Positions 51,937 through 61,935 of a stretch of 64,000 nt of DNA are shown piece after piece. The stretch's first letter is position 1, and each line of letters begins with the position of its first letter. The position numbers and the translations under genes are program-made. The DNA is from Tenacibaculum dicentrarchi (lineage in GTDB: Bacteria; Bacteroidota; Bacteroidia; Flavobacteriales; Flavobacteriaceae), in assembly GCF_964036635.1 (NCBI RefSeq), contig NZ_OZ038524.1, positions 1,097,501 to 1,161,500 on the forward strand, given 5' to 3'. The notes under the pieces were generated by a model. The model saw nothing but the letters and a program-made list of their open reading frames with translations. It was not told the DNA's origin and made no database searches.

Positions 51937-53616
51937 ATGAAATTAAACAAACACAGTAGCAGGTTAACACAAGACGAATCGCAACCAGCTTCTCAAGCAA
52001 TGCTTTATGCCGTGGGTTTAACCGAAGAAGATATGAGTAAAGCTCAAGTCGGAATTGCAAGTACAGGATATGACGGAAATCCGTGTAATATGCACTTGAA
52101 TAATTTGGCATCAGAAGTTAAAATTGAAACAAAAATTGCAGGTTTAGTCGGTTTGGGTTTTAATACAATTGGTGTTTCTGATGGAATTTCTATGGGAACT
52201 TCAGGAATGAATTATTCATTAGCGTCAAGAGATGTTATTGCCGATTCTATTGAAATAGTCATGAACGCACAGAGTTACGATGCACTAGTTTCCGTAGTTG
52301 GTTGCGATAAAAATATGCCTGGTGCTGTTATTGCCATGTTGCGTTTAAATCGTCCGTCAATTATGATGTACGGCGGAACAATCGCTTCAGGGAATTATAA
52401 AGGAAAAAAATTAAATATTGTATCGGCATTTGAAGCTTTAGGACAAAAAGTTGCAGGTGAAATTGACGAAGACGAATATAAAGAAATTATCAAAAGAGCT
52501 ATTCCTGGGGCAGGAGCTTGTGGCGGAATGTACACCGCAAATACTATGGCTTCGGCAATTGAATGTATGGGGTTTTCATTACCGTATAATTCGTCAATTC
52601 CTGCGGAAAATCCGAATAAATTATCCGAAGCTGAAAGAACCGCTTTGGCAATTAAAAATTTATTAGAATTAGATTTAAAACCGTTGGATATTATCTCTAA
52701 AAAATCCATAGAAAATGCCATTGCACTTGTAAATGCTTTGGGAGGTTCGACCAATGCGGTATTGCACTTTTTAGCAATTGCTCACGCTGCTGATATTGAT
52801 TTTACCTTAGATGATTTTCAAAAAGTAAGTGATAGAACTCCATTAATTGCCGATTTAAAACCTTCAGGAAAATACTTAATGGAAGATGTACATTCGGTTG
52901 GAGGAACCCCTGCAATTATGAAATATTTGTTAGATAATGGCTATTTACATGGCGATTGTTTAACAGTTACAGGAAAAACATTAGCAGAAAATTTAGCCGA
53001 TGTTACACCAATGGAATTTGAAGCACAAGATGTAATTCATCCGAAAGATAAAGCGTTAAAAACATCAGGAAATATTCAAATAATTTATGGGAATTTAGCT
53101 GTGGAAGGAGCTGTCGCTAAAATTTCAGGGAATGAAGGATTACTTTTTGAAGGAAAAGCTGTCGTATATAATAGCGAGCAAGAAGCAAATACAGGAATAT
53201 CAAACGGAGAAGTTGAAAAAGGTGATGTTGTTGTTATTCGATATGTTGGCCCAAAAGGAGGACCAGGAATGCCTGAAATGTTAAAACCAACATCATTAAT
53301 TATGGGTGCAGGTTTAGGAAAATCGGTCGCATTAATTACCGATGGTCGTTTCTCTGGAGGAACACACGGTTTTGTGGTAGGACACATAACACCTGAAGCA
53401 CAATCAGGAGGAAATATCGCACTTTTAAAAACAGGTGATAAAATTAAAATTAGTGCCGAAGATAACTCAATAAATGTTTTACTTTCTGAACAAGAATTAG
53501 CAGATAGAAGAAAAAAATGGGTTGCACCAGAATTAAAACACAAAAAAGGAATTCTATATAAATACGCAAAATCAGTAGCATCAGCATCAAAAGGATGTGT
53601 TACCGATGCTTTTTAA
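51937..53616 (+). CDS. ilvD: Dihydroxy-acid dehydratase
   Basis: A 559-residue Fe-S dehydratase for the Ile/Val pathway. Cluster cysteines C50 (GNPCNMHL), C123 ([10 protein letters not shown]) and C195 ([14 protein letters not shown]) are all present, as is [20 protein letters not shown] near the C-terminus. It is the first structural gene of ilvDBNCA, downstream of the attenuator. Confidence 0.96.
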   Translation: MKLNKHSSRLTQDESQPASQAMLYAVGLTEEDMSKAQVGIASTGYDGNPCNMHLNNLASEVKIETKIAGLVGLGFNTIGVSDGISMGTSGMNYSLASRDVIADSIEIVMNAQSYDALVSVVGCDKNMPGAVIAMLRLNRPSIMMYGGTIASGNYKGKKLNIVSAFEALGQKVAGEIDEDEYKEIIKRAIPGAGACGGMYTANTMASAIECMGFSLPYNSSIPAENPNKLSEAERTALAIKNLLELDLKPLDIISKKSIENAIALVNALGGSTNAVLHFLAIAHAADIDFTLDDFQKVSDRTPLIADLKPSGKYLMEDVHSVGGTPAIMKYLLDNGYLHGDCLTVTGKTLAENLADVTPMEFEAQDVIHPKDKALKTSGNIQIIYGNLAVEGAVAKISGNEGLLFEGKAVVYNSEQEANTGISNGEVEKGDVVVIRYVGPKGGPGMPEMLKPTSLIMGAGLGKSVALITDGRFSGGTHGFVVGHITPEAQSGGNIALLKTGDKIKISAEDNSINVLLSEQELADRRKKWVAPELKHKKGILYKYAKSVASASKGCVTDAF

Positions 53617-53627
53617 TCCCTGAAATT

Positions 53628-55361
53628 ATGAATACAAAAACACAAACACAGCCTAAAACAGTATCAACAGAAAAAGTACATATTTCAGGAGCAGAAGCCG
53701 TTGTAAAATGCTTACTTGAAGAAGGAGCAGATGTAATTTACGGGTATCCTGGCGGTGCAATTATGCCTGTTTATGATGAACTGTATAAATATGAAGACAA
53801 AATAAATCATGTTTTAACTCGACATGAACAAGGAGCAACACACGCTGCGCAAGGTTTTGCAAGAGCAACAGGAAAAGTAGGAGTAGCACTAGCAACTTCA
53901 GGACCTGGAGCGACCAATTTAATTACAGGAATTGCTGATGCACAAATAGATTCTACGCCAATGGTTTGCGTAACAGGGCAAGTAGCATCACATTTATTAG
54001 GGTCTGATGCTTTTCAGGAAACTGATATTGTTGGTATTTCAACGCCTGTAACCAAGTGGAATTATCAAATTACAAAAGCTTCTGAAATTCCTGAAGTTTT
54101 TGCAAAGGCTTTTTACATCGCAAAATCAGGACGACCAGGACCTGTTTTAATTGATATTACTAAAGATGCTCAGTTTGAAACCTTCGATTTTGAATATAAA
54201 AAATGTACTTCTGTACGTAGTTATAAAGCAAAACCAGCGGTTGAAATAACGCAAGTTCAAGAGGCAGCTAAATTAATAAATTCGGCTAAAAAACCATTAA
54301 TTGTTTTCGGACAAGGCGTTATTTTAGGACAAGCAGAACAAGAATTTAAAGATTTTATTGAAAAAGCAAATATTCCATCGGCTTGGACAATTTTAGGGTT
54401 ATCAGCATTGCCAACAGAACACCCGTTAAATGTTGGAATGGTTGGAATGCACGGAAATTATGCACCCAATAAATTAACCAATGAATGCGATGTTTTAATT
54501 GCCATAGGAATGCGTTTTGATGACCGTGTTACTGGCGATTTAAATAGATATGCAAAACAAGCAAAGGTTATTCATTTTGAAATAGACCCAGCCGAAATCG
54601 ATAAAAATGTAAAAGCTGATGTGCCTGTTTTAGGCGATGTTAAAGAAAGTTTAGCCGAAATTTTACCGCTAATCAACCAAAATAAGCATGATAAATGGCT
54701 GGAAGAATTTACAAAATTAGAAGCGATTGAATATGATAAAGTAAAAAAAGAAGATTTATTTCCATCAAAAGATGGTTTAACTATGGCGGAGGTTTTAAAG
54801 GAAATAAATATCGCTTCTGGAGGTGATGCCATTATTGTTTCTGATGTTGGGCAACACCAGATGTTCACCTGTCGTTATGCCAAATTTAACAAAACAAAAA
54901 GTAATATTACCTCTGGTGGATTAGGAACCATGGGATTTGCATTGCCTGCCGCAATTGGGGCGAAAATGGGAGCGCCAGAAAGAGAAGTTGTAATGATTGC
55001 TGGTGATGGTGGTTTTCAAATGACCATTCAAGAATTAGGAACTATCTTACAAAATAAAACAGCGGTGAAAATTGTGGTGCTTAACAACGAATTTTTAGGG
55101 ATGGTTCGTCAATGGCAACAACTATTTTTTGATAAAAGATATGCATCAACAGAAATGACAAATCCTGATTTTGTGGCAATCGCAAAAGGATATAGCATTG
55201 ATGCGAAAAGAGTTACCAAAAGAGAAGATTTAGCAAGTAGCGTTAAAGAAATGATGGCATCAAAAGATGCTTACTTTTTAGAGGTTTGCGTAGAAAAAGA
55301 AAATAATGTGTTTCCGATGATAGAAACAGGAGCATCAGTTTCAGATATAAGATTATCGTAA
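53628..55361 (+). CDS. ilvB: Acetolactate synthase large subunit
   Basis: A 577-residue TPP enzyme making acetolactate and acetohydroxybutyrate. GYPGGAIMPVYDEL and the TPP glutamate in TRHEQGATHAAQGFAR mark the N-terminal domain. The C-terminal TPP motif runs from GDGGFQMTIQEL to VLNN. The frame is open upstream to 53595 inside ilvD, but ATG 53628 starts after the ilvD stop and is preferred. Confidence 0.95.
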   Translation: MNTKTQTQPKTVSTEKVHISGAEAVVKCLLEEGADVIYGYPGGAIMPVYDELYKYEDKINHVLTRHEQGATHAAQGFARATGKVGVALATSGPGATNLITGIADAQIDSTPMVCVTGQVASHLLGSDAFQETDIVGISTPVTKWNYQITKASEIPEVFAKAFYIAKSGRPGPVLIDITKDAQFETFDFEYKKCTSVRSYKAKPAVEITQVQEAAKLINSAKKPLIVFGQGVILGQAEQEFKDFIEKANIPSAWTILGLSALPTEHPLNVGMVGMHGNYAPNKLTNECDVLIAIGMRFDDRVTGDLNRYAKQAKVIHFEIDPAEIDKNVKADVPVLGDVKESLAEILPLINQNKHDKWLEEFTKLEAIEYDKVKKEDLFPSKDGLTMAEVLKEINIASGGDAIIVSDVGQHQMFTCRYAKFNKTKSNITSGGLGTMGFALPAAIGAKMGAPEREVVMIAGDGGFQMTIQELGTILQNKTAVKIVVLNNEFLGMVRQWQQLFFDKRYASTEMTNPDFVAIAKGYSIDAKRVTKREDLASSVKEMMASKDAYFLEVCVEKENNVFPMIETGASVSDIRLS

Positions 55362-55372
55362 TTATAGAAAAC

Positions 55373-55894
55373 ATGGAAAATAAACAAACATATACCGTTT
55401 CTGTTTATACAGAAAATAATGTAGGATTGTTGAATAGAATTTCAGGAATCTTTTTAAGACGAAATATCAATATTGAAAGCATGAATATTTCTAAATCAGA
55501 AATAAAAAGCGTTTCAAGAATTACATTGCTTGTAAAAGTATCCGAAGAACAAATTAAAAAAATCATCAGGCAAATTGAAAAACAAGTTGAGGTGATTAAA
55601 TCGTATTATCATACCGATGAAAATACGATTTATCAAGAATCTTGTTTGTTTAAATTAAGTTCAAAGTCGTTGCTTGAAAATGATGAAATTCAAACAATTA
55701 TAAACAGTAGTAAATCGAGAGTTATCAATATCAATAAAGATTTTTTTGTGCTTGAAAAATCAGGAACAAAAGAAGAAATTGAAGCTTTATATCATACTTT
55801 AGATAAACATGGAATTATGCAGTTTGTGCGTTCAGGGCGTATTGCAATTACCAAAGATGAAATGAGGATTTCAAACTTATTATCAGTGAACTAA
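55373..55894 (+). CDS. ilvN: Acetolactate synthase small (regulatory) subunit
   Basis: A 173-residue ACT-domain subunit giving valine feedback control. SVYTENNVGLLNRISGIFLRRNINIESM is the N-terminal ACT core; a second, C-terminal domain follows. Eleven bases after ilvB. Confidence 0.93.
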   Translation: MENKQTYTVSVYTENNVGLLNRISGIFLRRNINIESMNISKSEIKSVSRITLLVKVSEEQIKKIIRQIEKQVEVIKSYYHTDENTIYQESCLFKLSSKSLLENDEIQTIINSSKSRVININKDFFVLEKSGTKEEIEALYHTLDKHGIMQFVRSGRIAITKDEMRISNLLSVN

Positions 55895-55925
55895 TTAGAT
55901 AAAATATTAAAAAAATACTATAAAA

Positions 55926-57443
55926 ATGGCAACAAATTATTTCAATACATTATCGTTAGCAGGCAAATTAGAACAATTAGCAAAATGCAGATTTATGGAA
56001 GCTTCAGAATTTTCTGAAGGTGTAAAAGCATTAGAAGGAAAAAAAGTAGTTATTATCGGTTGTGGAGCACAAGGTTTAAATCAAGGTTTAAACATGAGAG
56101 ATTCAGGTTTAGATGTTTCTTACGCGTTACGTAGCGCAGCAATTCAAGAAAAAAGAGCCTCTTTTAAAAATGCTTCTGAAAATAATTTTAATGTTGATAC
56201 TTTTGAAGCCTTAATTCCTACTGCCGATTTAGTCTTAAATTTAACGCCAGATAAACAGCACACAAGAGTTGTAAATACGGTAATGCCTTTAATGAAAAAA
56301 GGTGCTACTTTATCGTATTCGCATGGTTTTAATATTGTGGAAGAAGGAATGCAAATCCGTGAAGATTTAACTGTAATTATGGTAGCTCCAAAATGCCCTG
56401 GAACAGAAGTAAGAGAGGAATATAAAAGAGGTTTCGGTGTGCCAACTTTAATTGCAGTTCACCCAGAAAATGACCCTGAAAATAAAGGCTGGGCTCAAGC
56501 AAAAGCATACGCAGTGGCAACAGGAGGACACAAAGCAGGAGTTTTAGAATCGTCATTTGTGGCTGAGGTAAAGTCAGATTTAATGGGTGAACAAACTATT
56601 TTATGTGGTGTTTTACAAACGGCTTCAATTTTATCTTTTGATAGCATGATTGAAAAAGGAATTGAGCCTAGTTACGCATCTAAATTAATTCAATACGGTT
56701 GGGAGGTGATTACCGAAGCTCTAAAACATGGAGGAATTACCAACATGATGGATCGTTTATCAAACCCTGCAAAAATTAAAGCTTTTGAAATTTCAGAAGA
56801 GTTAAAAACAATTATGGCGCCGTTGTTTGTAAAGCATATGGACGATATTATGTCGGGGCATTTTTCTAAAACAATGATGGAAGACTGGGCAAATGACGAC
56901 GTAAATTTATTGTCTTGGAGAGCCGAAACAGGTAAAACATCTTTTGAAAAAACAGCAGCTACATCTGCAGAAATTAGCGATCAAGAATTTTTTGACCACG
57001 GAACTTTAATGGTTGCCTTTGTAAGAGCAGGAGTAGAGTTAGCTTACGACAACATGGTAGCGTCAGGAATTAAAGCAGAATCGGCTTATTACGAATCGTT
57101 ACACGAATTGCCTTTAATTGCAAACACGGTTGCTAGAAAAAAATTATACGAAATGAACCGTATTATTTCTGATACTGCTGAATATGGCTGTTATTTATTT
57201 GACCACGCCGCAAAACCATTATTAGTTGATTTTATGAAAACTGTTGATACCAATCTTATCGGTAAAGCGTTTAAAAATTCAGTGACAAATTCGAACGAAG
57301 TCGATAATTTAGCGTTAATCGCTGTAAATACGGAAATTCAAAATCATCCGATTGAAGCAATTGGTAAAACACTAAGAGCATCAATGACGGCAATGAAAAC
57401 AATAACTCAAGAACAAGAAAAAGAAGCCGTAGTTTTTCATTAA
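55926..57443 (+). CDS. ilvC: Ketol-acid reductoisomerase (class II, long form)
   Basis: A 505-residue NADPH enzyme. The Rossmann motif GCGAQG at 45-50 and downstream [23 protein letters not shown] are typical. The duplicated C-terminal knotted domain gives the length expected for the E. coli-like class II. It lies 31 bases after ilvN. Confidence 0.95.
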   Translation: MATNYFNTLSLAGKLEQLAKCRFMEASEFSEGVKALEGKKVVIIGCGAQGLNQGLNMRDSGLDVSYALRSAAIQEKRASFKNASENNFNVDTFEALIPTADLVLNLTPDKQHTRVVNTVMPLMKKGATLSYSHGFNIVEEGMQIREDLTVIMVAPKCPGTEVREEYKRGFGVPTLIAVHPENDPENKGWAQAKAYAVATGGHKAGVLESSFVAEVKSDLMGEQTILCGVLQTASILSFDSMIEKGIEPSYASKLIQYGWEVITEALKHGGITNMMDRLSNPAKIKAFEISEELKTIMAPLFVKHMDDIMSGHFSKTMMEDWANDDVNLLSWRAETGKTSFEKTAATSAEISDQEFFDHGTLMVAFVRAGVELAYDNMVASGIKAESAYYESLHELPLIANTVARKKLYEMNRIISDTAEYGCYLFDHAAKPLLVDFMKTVDTNLIGKAFKNSVTNSNEVDNLALIAVNTEIQNHPIEAIGKTLRASMTAMKTITQEQEKEAVVFH

Positions 57444-57447
57444 AAAT

Positions 57448-58710
57448 ATGCAAACACAAACCATATATTCACCAACAATAAAAGCGGTAAGGGAGGCTGT
57501 AGCTACACTAAAAGGTGTGGCTATAGAAACTCCGCTATTAAATAATTATATTTATTCTGAAAAATATAACGCAAATATTTTCTTAAAAAGAGAAGATTTA
57601 CAACAGGTAAGATCGTACAAAATTAGAGGCGCTTATAATAAAATGAACTCGGTAACACAAGTACAACGAGCAAACGGAATTGTTTGTGCAAGTGCTGGAA
57701 ACCATGCGCAGGGAGTTGCTTTTGCGTGTAAAAAACTTCAAATTCACGGTACAATTGTAATGCCAGCACCTACGCCAAAGCAAAAAGTAGCGCAGGTAAA
57801 AATGTTTGGTGGCGATTATGTTGATATTCAATTATCGGGCGATACGTTTGATGATGCTTATAAATATGCAAAAAATATTTGCGATACTTTAGAAAAAACA
57901 TTTGTGCATCCTTTTGATGATCAAAAAATTATTGAAGGACAGGCAACCGTTGGTTTAGAAATTATCGAGCAATCTAAAGAAATTATTGATTACGTATTTG
58001 TTCCCGTAGGCGGTGGAGGCTTGGCATCTGGGGTGTCGAGTATTTTTAAATTATTGTCACCAACAACTAAAGTTATCGGCGTAGAACCAGCAGGAGCAGC
58101 GTCTATGAAAACTTCGATTGAGGCAAATAAAAATATAAAATTAGCTAAAATTGATAAATTTATTGATGGTGCGGCAGTACAACAAGTAGGGAATTTAACC
58201 TTCGATATTTGTAAAGAAAATTTACACGATATGATTACCGTTCCTGAAGGAAAAGTATGTCAAACAATTTTAGATTTATACAACAGAGAAGCCATTGTGG
58301 TAGAACCTGCAGGAGCGTTAACTATAACAGCTTTAGATTTTTTTGCCGAAGAGATTAAAGGTAAAAATGTTGTTTGTGTAGTTAGCGGAAGTAATAACGA
58401 TATTGCTAGAACTGCCGAAATTAAAGAACGTGCCTTATTATATAGTGAATTAAAACATTATTTTATCATTCGATTTCCGCAAAGAGCAGGTGCGTTAAAA
58501 GATTTTTTAATGGATGTTTTAGGTAAAAATGACGACATTACTTTTTTCGAATATTCTAAAAAATCGAGTAAAGAAAATGCACCAGCCGTGGTTGGAATTG
58601 AATTGGTAAAAAAAGAAGATTTAGCGCCTTTAATTGCAAGAATGAAAGCGCTTAATTTCTATGGAGAATATTTAAATGATAAACCTAATTTATTTGAATT
58701 TTTGGTTTAA
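57448..58710 (+). CDS. ilvA: Threonine deaminase (threonine ammonia-lyase)
   Basis: A 420-residue PLP enzyme producing 2-oxobutanoate for isoleucine. PLP lysine K58 is in RSYKIRGAY; SAGNHAQGVAFAC and VGGGGLASGVSS bind cofactor. One C-terminal ACT-like regulatory domain (YFIIRFPQRAGALKDFL and on, about 335-420) instead of the two of E. coli. It starts 4 bases after ilvC and ends the operon. Confidence 0.94.
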   Translation: MQTQTIYSPTIKAVREAVATLKGVAIETPLLNNYIYSEKYNANIFLKREDLQQVRSYKIRGAYNKMNSVTQVQRANGIVCASAGNHAQGVAFACKKLQIHGTIVMPAPTPKQKVAQVKMFGGDYVDIQLSGDTFDDAYKYAKNICDTLEKTFVHPFDDQKIIEGQATVGLEIIEQSKEIIDYVFVPVGGGGLASGVSSIFKLLSPTTKVIGVEPAGAASMKTSIEANKNIKLAKIDKFIDGAAVQQVGNLTFDICKENLHDMITVPEGKVCQTILDLYNREAIVVEPAGALTITALDFFAEEIKGKNVVCVVSGSNNDIARTAEIKERALLYSELKHYFIIRFPQRAGALKDFLMDVLGKNDDITFFEYSKKSSKENAPAVVGIELVKKEDLAPLIARMKALNFYGEYLNDKPNLFEFLV

Positions 58711-58775
58711 TTAAGCTATTTAAAATTATTAGAGTCGTTTAAATTTTAAAGAAAGTGTTTTTTTAAAGAGATAAA

Positions 58776-58890
58776 CGTCATACTGAATTTATTTCAGTAT
58801 CACATCAACAAGAGAACTACGGTAAATGAGGATGCGAACCTGAAATAAATTCAGGTTTACCGACGCGATGAAATTTAAACAGGCTCTTAA
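58776..58890 (+). repeat. Intergenic repeat family M, right-end fragment
   Basis: CGTCATACTGAATTTATTTC through GAACTACGGTAAAT to TTTAAACAGGCTCTTAA, the distal part of the family. A second small palindrome (CTGAAATAAATTCAG, 58841-58855) lies inside. Confidence 0.6.
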
Positions 58891-58894
58891 TTAT

Positions 58895-58962
58895 AAATCG
58901 CAATTTTTTTTATCTTTTTTAGAGTGAAACCAATGAAGAATAAAAGAAATTGCGATTTTTTT
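58895..58962. terminator. Bidirectional terminator between ilvA and the aminotransferase gene
   Basis: AAATCGCAATTT (58895-58906) and AAATTGCGATTT (58947-58958) are perfect complements around a 40-base loop with T-runs on both outgoing strands. Confidence 0.55.
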
Positions 58963-58966
58963 CAAC

Positions 58967-60145
58967 TTAAATATTATTAAGTTCATTTAAAATTAAATCA
59001 CATCCTTCTTTAATTTCATCATCTGAAATAGTTAATGGAGGAGTGATTCTTATAGCGCTTCCTTCAAAAAGTAGCCAGAATAAAATCAGGCCTTTATCTA
59101 AGCAATTCAAAATTATTTTTGAGGCAATTTCAGGCGATTCTACTATTAAAGCAAGCATTAAACCTCTTCCTCGAATTTCTTTAATAGCTTTATGGTTTTT
59201 AAATTTATCCCTAATAATCGCTTCTTTTCGTAGGGATTCTTTAATAAGATTTGACGATGTAATTTCGTCAACAGTTGCCAAAGCAGCACTGGCAATTACA
59301 GGATGCCCACCAAAAGTAGTAATATGTCCTAATTTAGGATTTTCTTTCAAGCAATTCATTACATCAAAAGAAGCAATAAACGCACCAATTGGCATACCGC
59401 CACCTAAGCCTTTTCCTGTAATAATAATATCAGGAATAACATTGTAATTTTCAAATCCCCAAAATTTTCCTGTACGTCCAACGCCTGTTTGAATTTCATC
59501 TAAAATAAGCAATGCACCAACCTCTTCACAGCGTTTTTTTACTTTTGATAAATAATCATTTTTAGGTTCGATAAAACCAGCTCCACCTTGGATGGTTTCT
59601 AAAATAACGCCTGCTGTTTTTGTGGTAATTTTTTCTAAGTCGATTTCATTATTAAATTCGATAAACTTTACACCAGGAATTAAAGGGCGAAAGGCTCTAT
59701 TTTGAGCTTCGGCTCCACAAACGCTCATTGCTCCTTGGGTATTTCCGTGATATCCGTTTTTAGCGGCAATAATTTCAGTCCTTGCTGTAAAGCGTTTTAC
59801 TAATTTCAAAGCGCCTTCGGTTGCTTCTGTTCCTGAATTTACCAAGTAAACCGACGATAAATTTTCAGGTAATGTTTTTGCCAAAGCCTTGCATAAATCT
59901 AATTGTGGTTGCTGAATAAACTCGCCATAAACCATAACATGGGTATAAGAATCGAGCTGTTTTTTAATCGCTTGGGTAACTTTAGGATGATTATGCCCGA
60001 GGCTATTTGCCGAAACTCCAGCTACGAAATCGAGCATTTTTTTACCTTTTTCATCGTAAATATAGCTTCCTTTTGCGTGAGAAATTTCAATAGCTAAAGG
60101 ATGTGGTGTTGTTTGTCCTTGGTATTTTAAAAAATCGTTTTTCAT
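58967..60145 (-). CDS. Class III (acetylornithine/ornithine-type) aminotransferase
   Basis: A 392-residue fold-type I PLP aminotransferase. PLP lysine K245 is in IITGKGLGGGMPIG; LVNSGTEATEGALKL and LILDEIQTGVGRTG are signature blocks. The family includes acetylornithine, ornithine and 4-aminobutyrate aminotransferases; no arginine-synthesis neighbour helps decide. It starts 11 bases after the OstA-like gene on the same strand. Confidence 0.85.
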   Translation of the reverse strand: MKNDFLKYQGQTTPHPLAIEISHAKGSYIYDEKGKKMLDFVAGVSANSLGHNHPKVTQAIKKQLDSYTHVMVYGEFIQQPQLDLCKALAKTLPENLSSVYLVNSGTEATEGALKLVKRFTARTEIIAAKNGYHGNTQGAMSVCGAEAQNRAFRPLIPGVKFIEFNNEIDLEKITTKTAGVILETIQGGAGFIEPKNDYLSKVKKRCEEVGALLILDEIQTGVGRTGKFWGFENYNVIPDIIITGKGLGGGMPIGAFIASFDVMNCLKENPKLGHITTFGGHPVIASAALATVDEITSSNLIKESLRKEAIIRDKFKNHKAIKEIRGRGLMLALIVESPEIASKIILNCLDKGLILFWLLFEGSAIRITPPLTISDDEIKEGCDLILNELNNI

Positions 60146-60155
60146 CTTTATACGG

Positions 60156-61796
60156 CTATTTAATTTTTCTTAAAAGTTGTTTTCTAGGCGCACTTTTTTT
60201 GAATTGTGCTTTTAAATACTGTTTTTTTACCTTTTTTACAGCGGTATCATTTTTGATGATTTTTTTTATAGAAGTCAAGGGTTTTTTATCTTTTTTGAAA
60301 AGATCATCAACGCTTAAAGGTTGCTCATCGCTACGCCAAATAAAGCCTCTGAATTTTTTTTCTTCGGATGGAAACTCAGAGGGAGGAAATGTTTTTCCTT
60401 CGGATAATTTAAAATATTTCGTTTCTATAATTTCATTTTCAGCAAAGGTAAATTCAATATCGCTGGCAATTTCTTTGGTAACGGTTTCTAATTTTTTGGT
60501 GTTTTCGTTTCTGTTATAATACAACGATTCGGCATTTCCTTTTACAAGCATGGTTTTTAACTTGCTTTTTTCAAATTTACCGTAAATATTTCGTCCTTTT
60601 ATCTGATTAAAATCATCTTTAGATAACGAGTCTTTTTGAATCATAAAAGCATTTTTTAAAACTTTCAAAGAGTCTAATTTATTGGTAACAGTATTGTTTT
60701 TTAACTGAATACTATCGCCTGTAATTTGATTTTTTCCAGACCATAAAATAGGATTTTTAAACATTCTGGTAAGCCCTGAAACTTGGCTTGTATGAATAGA
60801 ATCACATTTTCCTTGCAAGTCTGATTTGAAAATTTTGACATTGTTAAAAATTCGAATAATTCTATTATTAGTTTTACCTGTTAATAAAATTTTATCACCA
60901 GCAACATACATTGAATCTTTATCAATAGCGTTAATAGCCACGGCTTTATCAATAATGAAAAGCGAATCTTTCTTTTCATATAATTCGGCATAATTACCTT
61001 TGGTTACCATTTTTTGAACTGTGTCAATTACCTTGATGTTATTGGTTGCCGAGGCAAAACCTTGGCGTTTATCATAGTATAAACTATCGGCAGAAATGGT
61101 GCGTTCTTTTAAAAATAGCTTGGCATTTTTCACAAAATAAGCCACATCAGTATTGGTGTTATAAAAACCACGTTCACAATATACCTTGGTACTATCTTTT
61201 AAATTTGTAATGGTGCTTGCACCGTATAAATAGGCTAAATTTGAGTTGGTATAATAGTCTAAATGGTCAGATTCTAGCTTATTTTGAGGGTTTACAACGC
61301 TAACTTTTGATTTGGCGGTAAACTTTTTTTCTTTTAAAAAATACGTTCCTCGGATGCTTTTTAGTACGTTTTTTTTGTCGCGAATTGTACCTCGGTTAGG
61401 ATAATATAAAAGTTGATTTTTTCTGTCAAAATGAAGTGTATCGGTACTTAGCTTCATTTCTTTATCGTTAATTTCAACATTTCCCCAAGAGGTTGCTTTT
61501 TTAGTGTTTCCGTTATAAAGTACAAAATCACTGTATTGAATAATACTATCGCCTTGTTCAATAATAACTTCTCCTAAGGCTTTAAAAATGTTTTCTTTTT
61601 GATAAAGTAAGGCTCTTTTACATTCGAGTGTAGCTCCTTCGTGTGCCATTTTTACATTACCTATAAGAATGGTGGCATCAGGATATTTTTCTTGATCGGT
61701 GGTACTTAGCTGTGTAGAAAGTATCTTGATTTTTTTTGCTTGAGAAAAACTAGCTATTGATATAATTAAAAAACTGAAAAGAAATAACTTTTTCAA
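60156..61796 (-). CDS. OstA/LptA-like periplasmic protein
   Basis: A 546-residue protein with a signal peptide (LKKLFLFSFLIISIASFSQA read from TTG) and repeated OstA-type beta segments (for example KRALLYQKENIFKALGEVII, and VLYNGNTKKATSWGNVEI), the fold that carries lipopolysaccharide across the periplasm. The C-terminus is Lys-rich. An ATG at 61886 is in frame, but it lies upstream of the promoter -7 box (61816-61823) and adds a non-signal-like 30-residue leader, so the TTG at 61794-61796 is chosen. Confidence 0.82.
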   Translation of the reverse strand: MKKLFLFSFLIISIASFSQAKKIKILSTQLSTTDQEKYPDATILIGNVKMAHEGATLECKRALLYQKENIFKALGEVIIEQGDSIIQYSDFVLYNGNTKKATSWGNVEINDKEMKLSTDTLHFDRKNQLLYYPNRGTIRDKKNVLKSIRGTYFLKEKKFTAKSKVSVVNPQNKLESDHLDYYTNSNLAYLYGASTITNLKDSTKVYCERGFYNTNTDVAYFVKNAKLFLKERTISADSLYYDKRQGFASATNNIKVIDTVQKMVTKGNYAELYEKKDSLFIIDKAVAINAIDKDSMYVAGDKILLTGKTNNRIIRIFNNVKIFKSDLQGKCDSIHTSQVSGLTRMFKNPILWSGKNQITGDSIQLKNNTVTNKLDSLKVLKNAFMIQKDSLSKDDFNQIKGRNIYGKFEKSKLKTMLVKGNAESLYYNRNENTKKLETVTKEIASDIEFTFAENEIIETKYFKLSEGKTFPPSEFPSEEKKFRGFIWRSDEQPLSVDDLFKKDKKPLTSIKKIIKNDTAVKKVKKQYLKAQFKKSAPRKQLLRKIK

Positions 61797-61815
61797 ATGA
61801 AACGATTTTAGATAG

Positions 61816-61823
61816 CAAAAATA
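61816..61823 (-). promoter_or_regulatory. -7 box of the OstA-like gene
   Basis: Minus strand TATTTTTG, a full TAnnTTTG match, 19 bases upstream of the TTG start. It supports the shorter protein. Confidence 0.5.
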
Positions 61824-61902
61824 ATGAAAAGAAGGCGCTATATTTCTTAATAAATCAATAAAATTATTCAAAAAAAAACTCAGCAAGCTTCTATTTAAAG
61901 GT

Positions 61903-61910
61903 TAATTTTG
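61903..61910 (+). promoter_or_regulatory. -7 box of the decarboxylase gene
   Basis: TAATTTTG, a full TAnnTTTG match, 25 bases upstream of the start codon. No clear -33 element. Confidence 0.5.
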
Positions 61911-61935
61911 CGGAAATAATAAAAAAGATACATTT

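Noticed and set aside
53085..53543. A 152-codon minus-strand frame inside ilvD
   Set aside because: Fully antisense to conserved ilvD sequence; Pro/Ser/Cys-rich shadow.
59043..59447. A 134-codon plus-strand frame inside the aminotransferase
   Set aside because: Antisense to the PLP-lysine region; no family features.
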